Positions 57,673 through 64,000 of a stretch of 64,000 nucleotides of DNA are shown in pieces; within the stretch, counting starts at the first letter, position 1, and each line of letters opens with the position of its first letter. Both the position numbers and the translations under genes were made by a program. The stretch is from an uncultured bacterium (GTDB lineage Bacteria > Bacillota > Clostridia > Lachnospirales > Lachnospiraceae): contig CANRVD010000005.1 of the NCBI GenBank assembly GCA_947643145.1, positions 1-64,000 on the forward strand, written 5' to 3'. The notes under the pieces are model-generated. The model saw only the letters and a program-made list of their open reading frames with translations. It was not told the DNA's origin and did no database searches.

Positions 57673-58476
57673 CTATGTATGGGTAAAGAAGGCTTTTGTG
57701 GCAAACTGGATATAGCGGTGAACCACACCAGCCTTTTTATATTTTTCTGCAATTGCCTGATAGAGCTTTTTACGGGCTTTTTTATTTTTCTTAAAGTAGT
57801 AGCTGTATTTCACACCTATCTGGCGGTAGCCAATAGCAGCATCCAAAGGTGTATAGCCATGATAGCAGTTCGGGCAGATAGAAATAGCAGCCTCCTCATC
57901 AGGGAAATGATGTACAAGCCCCATCGTTTTGAGCTGGAACCAAATCTCATCATCTTGGTGTGCAACCAAATCCGTATCAAATTTACCAATTAGCTGGAAG
58001 CAGTCTTTGTGGAAAACAAGCTGGCCCAGATATTGGAATTGACCTGTCTGAATGGAAAAGTCAGAGATATCTAACAGATTAGCCTCCTGTATGGCCATGT
58101 TTGTATAAACAGCATTGTAAGAATAGTTTTCCTGAAAGACTTTGTAAATTCTTTCCAGCCGGTCAGGAGGCATAATATCCTGCGCAGAAATAAAAATAAT
58201 ATATTCTCCATGAAAAATATTGAGCGCAGTATTTTTTCCTACTACATATTCCCCCTGTTCCGGGATTTCCAAATAGAAGATACCCCTCCATTGCCCTCTT
58301 TCAGAAGAAATAGCTTCCTTATAAGGGCAGTCTTTTTCGTTCGAATCAAGGAGAATGATTTCAACATTTTTTAGGCTTTGTTCGAGGATACATTGGATGC
58401 ACCGTTTTAAAATCAAAAAAGGCGTCTGCCTGGTCTGAATCACTACACTAAAAACAGGTTTTTGTTTTTTTGGCAT
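57673..58476 (-). CDS. Glycosyltransferase family 2 protein
   Basis: FSVVIQTRQTPFLILKRCIQCILEQSLKNVEIILLDSNEKDC; GT-A-like layout. Confidence 0.8.
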   Translation of the reverse strand: MPKKQKPVFSVVIQTRQTPFLILKRCIQCILEQSLKNVEIILLDSNEKDCPYKEAISSERGQWRGIFYLEIPEQGEYVVGKNTALNIFHGEYIIFISAQDIMPPDRLERIYKVFQENYSYNAVYTNMAIQEANLLDISDFSIQTGQFQYLGQLVFHKDCFQLIGKFDTDLVAHQDDEIWFQLKTMGLVHHFPDEEAAISICPNCYHGYTPLDAAIGYRQIGVKYSYYFKKNKKARKKLYQAIAEKYKKAGVVHRYIQFATKAFFTHT

Positions 58477-58581
58477 AGGTTCCTCCTTATTTATTATTTG
58501 TTATACTATTGGTATAGTTATTTAGAAAACGGTGTCGTTGTACTAGCAATAGGTTTGCCAGCGGAGCCTGCAATCTATTGT

Positions 58582-60066
58582 TTACAGGGGAGTTCTTATG
58601 GTAATGTTTCCAAGGTAGTATCCGCCTAACTCCTCCCGAAAGCTGTCATTGGCAAAGGGAATGATTTCATCATCTGTCGTGTCCTTTATTACGGCCGTAA
58701 GGGCATATTCACCATCCTCCAAATCAGAGGGGGAGATATGGAATGAAATTGTGGTCTCCCTCCCGCTGTTCCATTGCTGTATTGGTGACAGGTCGGCATC
58801 TTTATTGGAATCCAGCAGTTGTATGGATTCTCCTGTCTCCAGATTGGTAAGCGTGAGAAGAAAACGTTTCGGATGGTACAGATTACTGAAACCAACATTT
58901 TCAACTGTCAAAAATCCTTCCGCATCTTCTTTTTGAAAGGGGCGGTAGGAGAGGCTGCAGCCTTTTAATACAAAACGTGCGCCCATATGGTCCGTAATAT
59001 ACTCATAGACGGAACATCCATCGTAAACGCTGTCCTCCTGTTCCCAAATTGCTTTTTTCCATTTCTTAATGACGGTTTCATCATGCATTTTATTTAGATA
59101 AGAAACATGCATTGCATACAAATCCGTTACTGCGTTTTTACCATCATTATATACATTGTCATTCACAGCTTCACCACCGTTTGGAACGGATAGGCAGAGC
59201 TCGTTTTGAAAGGATAATTCCGCCTCACGGAGCTGTTCTTCACTTAAACCTGCATTTTCCGTGTTCCCAGCCTGATACGTGCCGGTATCTGATACGGAGC
59301 CAAGCATTCCATCATTAAAAAGCCCCAGACGTTTTTTTAGCTCCTCCGCCGTAACAGGGTATTTCTCGTATTTTTCAGGATGTTCTTCCAATTCCCGGAA
59401 TATTGTCCGGTACTGGTTTGGGGTACGTACAGAAAGGTAAATGGTAGAATCTGTAACGCTTGCATATTGCAGCAGGAGTGCTGTCATGGCTTCGTCTGTC
59501 AGGTATTTGGAATCATGCATCTCTGCCCAGCTTCCTACAAAGATGCCCTGTGTTGTGTATATCAGGGAACTGTATTCGTTCAGGACAGCGCCGACCTGTT
59601 CCATATGCATTTCAATTACAGAAATATCATCTGGTTCTTTTTCCATGCCTAGACCATCCCAGTCATACAGAAAGCGGATGATAACTTTTGACTTGGTTTT
59701 GGTAAAGTATTGTAGTACCTTATGGATATTTTGCAGTGCAACGATATCCAGTGTCCCTCCGGCATATTCTGCAAGATTAAATTCCAAAAGGGAAAGACGG
59801 AACTCATAGCCGGTTTCATCTTTTTCCATAAAATAAAACTCATTTGTATTGAGCGGTGTGCCCGGATGCAGGTAATAAGAATAGAGCTGATACCAGCCGC
59901 AGTCCGGGCGGTTCAGTGCACCGGTGATTTCTGTCTGCCTGTTTTCGGCAAAGACAAAAGTGATATAATGTGTTTTATAATAATACACGCCGGCTCCTCC
60001 TATGAGTAATATAATAAATAAAACAATAGTAATTATAATTCTACTTTTCTTCAAGTTTTTGTCCAC
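58582..60066 (-). CDS. Membrane-anchored DUF4874/DUF4832-like (glycosidase-like) protein
   Basis: N-terminal TM; LNRPDCGWYQLYSYYL, KVIIRFLYDW, GIFVGSWAEMHDSKYL; C-terminal DHMGARFVLKGCSLSY...VENVGFSNLYHPKRFLLTLTN. Confidence 0.65.
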   Translation of the reverse strand: MDKNLKKSRIIITIVLFIILLIGGAGVYYYKTHYITFVFAENRQTEITGALNRPDCGWYQLYSYYLHPGTPLNTNEFYFMEKDETGYEFRLSLLEFNLAEYAGGTLDIVALQNIHKVLQYFTKTKSKVIIRFLYDWDGLGMEKEPDDISVIEMHMEQVGAVLNEYSSLIYTTQGIFVGSWAEMHDSKYLTDEAMTALLLQYASVTDSTIYLSVRTPNQYRTIFRELEEHPEKYEKYPVTAEELKKRLGLFNDGMLGSVSDTGTYQAGNTENAGLSEEQLREAELSFQNELCLSVPNGGEAVNDNVYNDGKNAVTDLYAMHVSYLNKMHDETVIKKWKKAIWEQEDSVYDGCSVYEYITDHMGARFVLKGCSLSYRPFQKEDAEGFLTVENVGFSNLYHPKRFLLTLTNLETGESIQLLDSNKDADLSPIQQWNSGRETTISFHISPSDLEDGEYALTAVIKDTTDDEIIPFANDSFREELGGYYLGNITIRTPL

Positions 60067-60829
60067 CTTTTTGATTCATTGGTTTTGGCAATAGATTCCA
60101 TTTATACCGGACGAATACGTCGAAGGTACTAAAGAGCATAATGCACATGTATAACATTGGTTCAATAATGCCAAAATGCATACTTTTTCCTGCCTCCCGT
60201 TTATGCATGACAGCAGGAATTTCCTGAATACGGTAACCAAGCAGCGCCATTTGGACAATCATATTAGCATCTGGATAATTATTATCAAAATTACCAAAAT
60301 CAGAGTAGTACTCAAAGACAGGACGTGATAATCCCTGCAGGCCAGAGGTTGGGTCTGTAATCCTTTGGTGGCTGGCGGTGTAGATTACCCTTCGGAAAAA
60401 ATGAATGGCAATTTTCTTTTTCAGGGAAATGGCAAAACTTTTACTGTCTTTCAGAAAACGGGACCCGATTACCAAATCGGGAGGATTTCCAGAAGCATTT
60501 TTCTTACGCAGACAGTCATAGATTCTTGGAATATTGCAGATATCGTGCTGTCCGTCACTGTCCATTTGGATGACATAATTGTAATTACCGGTTACGGCAT
60601 ATTTATAGCCCGTTTGTAAAGCAGCACCGTATCCCAGATTATAGGGGTGGGATATCAGTTTAAATCCAAGGTTCTTTACAATTTTTGCAGTAGCATCGGT
60701 AGAAGCATCATTGATAATGACGGTATCAGCATAGCTATTGATATCAGATTCTTTTAAATGCTTCAAAAATTTTCCGATGGATTCTTCTTCATTATAGGCA
60801 GGAATGATAATCAGTAATTCGTTATTCAT
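60041..60829 (-). CDS. DPM1/GtrB-like glycosyltransferase family 2
   Basis: LLIIIPAYNEEESIGKFLKHL; VIINDASTDATAKIV; YVIQMDSDGQHD; LVIGSRFL; DPTSGLQGLSR. Confidence 0.9.
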   Translation of the reverse strand: MNNELLIIIPAYNEEESIGKFLKHLKESDINSYADTVIINDASTDATAKIVKNLGFKLISHPYNLGYGAALQTGYKYAVTGNYNYVIQMDSDGQHDICNIPRIYDCLRKKNASGNPPDLVIGSRFLKDSKSFAISLKKKIAIHFFRRVIYTASHQRITDPTSGLQGLSRPVFEYYSDFGNFDNNYPDANMIVQMALLGYRIQEIPAVMHKREAGKSMHFGIIEPMLYMCIMLFSTFDVFVRYKWNLLPKPMNQKGGQKLEEK

Positions 60830-60885
60830 ATTTTATTATATTTCCTCCTTTCTTGTCGTATAGGAATTTCAAACCTTTTTTAAAC

Positions 60886-60975
60886 GTATAGGAAACTTCG
60901 CCACAGCGTAGTGGTCATCGACAAAAATCGCATTGCGATTTTTGCTAGGGGAATGCGCTGGCATTCCCCTTTTTT
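60886..60975 (+). repeat. TATAGGAAA-family modular hairpin repeat
   Basis: GTATAGGAAACTTCGCCACAGCGTAGTGGTCATCGACAAAAATCGC-ATT-GCGATTTTTGCTAGGGGAATGC-GCTG-GCATTCCCCTTTTTT. Confidence 0.9.
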
Positions 60976-62206
60976 AAGAGAGTAATTCAAGGAATGCATG
61001 CAAGTCCTCAGGATGTTTTAAGTCTGTACTGGCACTGGCTTCTTCGAATTGGCGGCATTTTTGCGGATTAGAAAGTAAGTGTTCAATATGCCTGGCAATT
61101 TCTTCAGCATTCAGGGAAACCAGATAGCCGGATATGCCATTTACAATCTGTTCGCGGTTTCCGGTACAGTCGGAAGCTACAATGGCTTTTCCAAGTACCT
61201 GTGCTTCTTCAATCGCAATGCTTTTGCCCTCAAAGCGGGTAGCATGGATATAGAGTGTGGCCTGTCGGTAATAAGGATAAGGATTTGCGTGACTTCCCAA
61301 CAAAATAAAATGTTCTTCTAAGCCTTCCTGCCTGATTTGGGTCCGTAGTTCTTTTTCCAAAGGCCCTTCGCCGAGGATAAACCAGTCCGTATCAAAACCA
61401 TGTTCCCACAGGATCCGGAGAGCAGGAATCGCAATATCATATGCCTTTTGGTAGTGCAGGCGTCCAACAGTCAGAAGTTTATACCGGGCAGTACTCTGCA
61501 TAAATGGGTCAGTGGCAGGAAGTTCCTGCTGGCCCATCTGTTTAATCCAGTCTGTATTTATGATATTACGGAAGAGGTACACCTTATCCTTATATTCAGG
61601 ATAAACCTGACAGAAGCTTTCTCCAGCCTCTTTTGATACAGAAAATATTCGTGTAATCCGGCTGTAAGCATCCAAATCGAGGTTTTTGTTATATCCTGCA
61701 TTTTGATAGTCAATATGAAGGAAAGAGGCTTTTTTCTTTGCATTTACAAAGTCAGCAACAAAATAGGTACTGCCCCCTTCCAAATAGGCAACTGCCAAAT
61801 CGAAGGACTCCTTTGGCGCTTTCGTTCCATTTGCAATCATTCGCCATAAAAGCTTATCAGGGGCGAACCGATGGTGCCTGATTTGCCAAATCAGGTTCCT
61901 GCATAGATAGCCAAGTAATTTAAAACCACGCAACCGGTAAAAGAAACAGCAAAGGGTGGTTTTGATTAATACGATTTTGCCTCCAAAGGAAAGAACCGAG
62001 CGGTTATCAGGATGTTTGTTTAGCAGCCTGACATGGGTGGGGATTTCATCAAAAATCTCACCACGGTTTATCAGCACCTGCAATGAAATGTCGTATTCTT
62101 CTTTTGGCAGTGTATTGATTAGGGCAATCAGGGCACGCTCTGCACCGGCACGTCCCATGGTATTCATGATAAACAGGATTTTTTTACGTGTTTTCTTTTT
62201 TTTCAT
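60974..62206 (-). CDS. Glycosyltransferase family 4 protein
   Basis: KKILFIMNTMGRAGAERALIALINTL; LLTVGRLHYQKAYDIAIPAL; LYIHATRFEGKSIAIEEAQVLGKAIVASDCTGNREQI. Confidence 0.92.
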   Translation of the reverse strand: MKKKKTRKKILFIMNTMGRAGAERALIALINTLPKEEYDISLQVLINRGEIFDEIPTHVRLLNKHPDNRSVLSFGGKIVLIKTTLCCFFYRLRGFKLLGYLCRNLIWQIRHHRFAPDKLLWRMIANGTKAPKESFDLAVAYLEGGSTYFVADFVNAKKKASFLHIDYQNAGYNKNLDLDAYSRITRIFSVSKEAGESFCQVYPEYKDKVYLFRNIINTDWIKQMGQQELPATDPFMQSTARYKLLTVGRLHYQKAYDIAIPALRILWEHGFDTDWFILGEGPLEKELRTQIRQEGLEEHFILLGSHANPYPYYRQATLYIHATRFEGKSIAIEEAQVLGKAIVASDCTGNREQIVNGISGYLVSLNAEEIARHIEHLLSNPQKCRQFEEASASTDLKHPEDLHAFLELLS

Positions 62207-62648
62207 GGTCATTGCTATCCTCCCCTGGTGTTTCTGTCTGCCCCTCTTTTGTAAGGGCGGCCTCCTGATTTACCAGTGATTCTGATTTTGTTTCCTTCAA
62301 TTCTTCTTTCAGGGTATGTACCTGCTCTGTAAGGAGAGCTATCTGGGAAGCCAGCTCTTTATTTCTCATAGAGAGGATAGAAAGCTGCTTGAAGGATTGA
62401 AATACAATCAGGTAACTGATAATAATAGCCAGTGCAAAGACAAGGGCAGGAGGGTATCCCGTATGAAAAATCTCTGCCAGGGAGTAGGTAATCTGTGGGA
62501 AAATGCCTCCAAGTATAATAAGGAAGCATGGAACAATCCACAAAAGGGCATGAGACTCCGAAATTTTTTTCTGTATTGTGGCCTTCAGAATAATTGCAAG
62601 CAGCAGAAAGCCAAGGGAAATGATGATTATTTGTAATCCAAGTGTCAT
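62184..62648 (-). CDS. DUF2304 family membrane protein
   Basis: Small multi-TM N-terminus LLWIVPCFLIILGGIFPQITYSLAEIFHTGYPPALVFALAIIISYLIVFQ then coiled-coil; DUF2304 proteins commonly sit next to DPM1-like GTs. Confidence 0.8.
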   Translation of the reverse strand: MTLGLQIIIISLGFLLLAIILKATIQKKISESHALLWIVPCFLIILGGIFPQITYSLAEIFHTGYPPALVFALAIIISYLIVFQSFKQLSILSMRNKELASQIALLTEQVHTLKEELKETKSESLVNQEAALTKEGQTETPGEDSNDHEKKENT

Positions 62649-62668
62649 AGTATCTGCCTTTCATTTAA

Positions 62669-62712
62669 GTTATAGGAAACTCCGCCACAGCGTAGTGGTC
62701 ATTGCTTTTTTG
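62669..62712 (+). repeat. Partial TATAGGAAA-family repeat (5' module)
   Basis: GTTATAGGAAACTCCGCCACAGCGTAGTGGTCATTGC, near-identical to the start of the copy at 60886. Confidence 0.85.
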
Positions 62713-64000
62713 GCTCCTGCGCTTCTGTAATGTCAAAAGGAAATACAACGCTGGTTGGCATATTTTCGTGTTTGGCAGGAATCAGGGAACCTTTACAGAA
62801 AATATGTTCGTCCAGATTGCGTTCTACCCATCGGAGTCTGTGGTAAGCAATAATCCATCCGGTAAAAGCGCCTAAAAAGGTACCAATGCCATACCAGATC
62901 GAGGATAAGTTTTTGGCAAATATGCTGGCAATGGTAGTAACCAGTACAAAAGCAGCAGTAGTCATCAGTGCTCCTGCTTCATCATTAAAGTAAAACAGGA
63001 AAATGATGCAGGAGTATAGCAAAAAGATGACAAAGTAACCGGCAGCAAGACAAGGATACATTTCCATTACCTGACCGGCAAAACCAAACCGTGGTAAAAA
63101 TACAACACAGAGAAGGTAAAGCAGTACAGAGATGATGAACTGGTTACGGACAACGTCCATAAGCTGATAGGAAAGCAGAGAAAACATCCTGTTTTTCGCT
63201 TTGTTAATATCGATCAGACGCCCACCGATGACGGATTCGGAGTAAGCCTTATATCTTTCATGAAAATGCAGCTCGATTTGTGTTATCAAAATGACACTTG
63301 CTGAAATATTGGTAAACATGGCAATACAGGTTGCCATATCATACGGAGGATAACAGATATAAGTGTTCCTTGCCGTGACATGGTCAGGCAGGCTCCAGAA
63401 TACAAAGTTGTGGGAGTACATTCCAAGGAAATATAAAAGGTTGGTTACGGCGAGTTTCCAGTGTTCTTTAAAATAGGGGAGAAAGCCAAAATAGCTTTCA
63501 TTATTTGTTTTGAAATAACCTTTAATATAGGCACATTCACTGATTGCAATCGTCATGAAAGCAAAGCAGATAGCAACAAGCATCCCATAGGTTATGGAAA
63601 AGTGCAGTATTTTTGTAGTAAAAAGTGCGGCACCAACCATGACAATAACCCCTAAGAGGAAAAACAGTGAAATTTTACTGTAGTCCTTTGTGATGGAGAG
63701 GAAGAGCATGGAGTAAAAGGTCATGCCCAATGCGATAAAGGTTATATAACAGGTTAATGTATAAACCGGGTCAATCCCACCAACGATACAGGAGTACAGG
63801 TAGAAGGGAATGCCGACAATGCAGCAGGTAATAAGGTTGATAAAAAGTCCGCCAAAGTAACATGGCAGAATGGTATCGTATTGTTCCTCAAAAATTTTAT
63901 CAGTAATATATCGGGAAAGAACCGGGTTGAACGGTGCTGTACAGAGTAGTGAAAATATAAATATATAAAGGACACTACAAGTAAAAAGCACACGTTCAGA
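62699..64000 (-). CDS. PelG-like polytopic exopolysaccharide exporter, 5' end beyond the window
   Basis: VLYIFIFSLLCTAPFNPVLSRYITDKIFEE, LELHFHERYKAYSESVIGG-type segment (IELHFHERYKAYSESVIGGRLIDINKAKNRMF), ~12 hydrophobic segments; reading frame open to window edge (SERVLFTCSV). Confidence 0.7.
   Translation of the reverse strand, partial: SERVLFTCSVLYIFIFSLLCTAPFNPVLSRYITDKIFEEQYDTILPCYFGGLFINLITCCIVGIPFYLYSCIVGGIDPVYTLTCYITFIALGMTFYSMLFLSITKDYSKISLFFLLGVIVMVGAALFTTKILHFSITYGMLVAICFAFMTIAISECAYIKGYFKTNNESYFGFLPYFKEHWKLAVTNLLYFLGMYSHNFVFWSLPDHVTARNTYICYPPYDMATCIAMFTNISASVILITQIELHFHERYKAYSESVIGGRLIDINKAKNRMFSLLSYQLMDVVRNQFIISVLLYLLCVVFLPRFGFAGQVMEMYPCLAAGYFVIFLLYSCIIFLFYFNDEAGALMTTAAFVLVTTIASIFAKNLSSIWYGIGTFLGAFTGWIIAYHRLRWVERNLDEHIFCKGSLIPAKHENMPTSVVFPFDITEAQEPKKQ

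Overview
AT-rich Firmicutes chromosome, most likely a motile Lachnospiraceae (Roseburia/Eubacterium-like); this assignment is inferred from gene content and codon usage. Recognisable blocks, left to right: BlaI/BlaR1-type regulator pair; fused SecDF; nitroreductase; PrmA; RecJ; FtsX-type ABC transporter; MreB/Mbl; FlgF/FlgG, FlgG and a FlgJ-like rod protein; RecD2; ComF; YvyF-like flagellar protein; CheX-like protein and CheY; a FAS-II/acetyl-CoA carboxylase cluster (fabH-acpP-fabD-fabG-fabF-accB-fabZ-accC-accD-accA) with no enoyl-ACP reductase; LytTR/GHKL two-component system; CvfB; RidA; SH3-NlpC/P60 wall hydrolase; AzlCD; tRNA-Leu(CAA); Big2/LRR surface protein; SbcDC; PolA; CoaE; SpoIIM-like protein; orphan SBP-like lipoprotein; RfbB; GalE; GGDEF protein; and a minus-strand glycan locus (GT2, DUF4874/DUF4832-like, GT2, GT4, DUF2304, PelG-like exporter) that runs off the right edge. 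The most unusual content is intergenic: (1) a ~630 bp fold-back element at 5271-5899 with 11-bp flanking direct repeats, inserted into the 3' end of a phosphoesterase gene; (2) a dispersed modular hairpin family starting TATAGGAAA, with about ten copies whose stems covary; (3) a 5'UTR family ending in the extended Shine-Dalgarno string GAAATGAGG, seen at 7 start codons; (4) a leader-peptide/attenuator-like module at 2297-2600 with no obvious resistance gene behind it; (5) a short GTGAATAGTAAC-type motif that sometimes forms perfect hairpins. All calls are by eye. No database search or folding was run.
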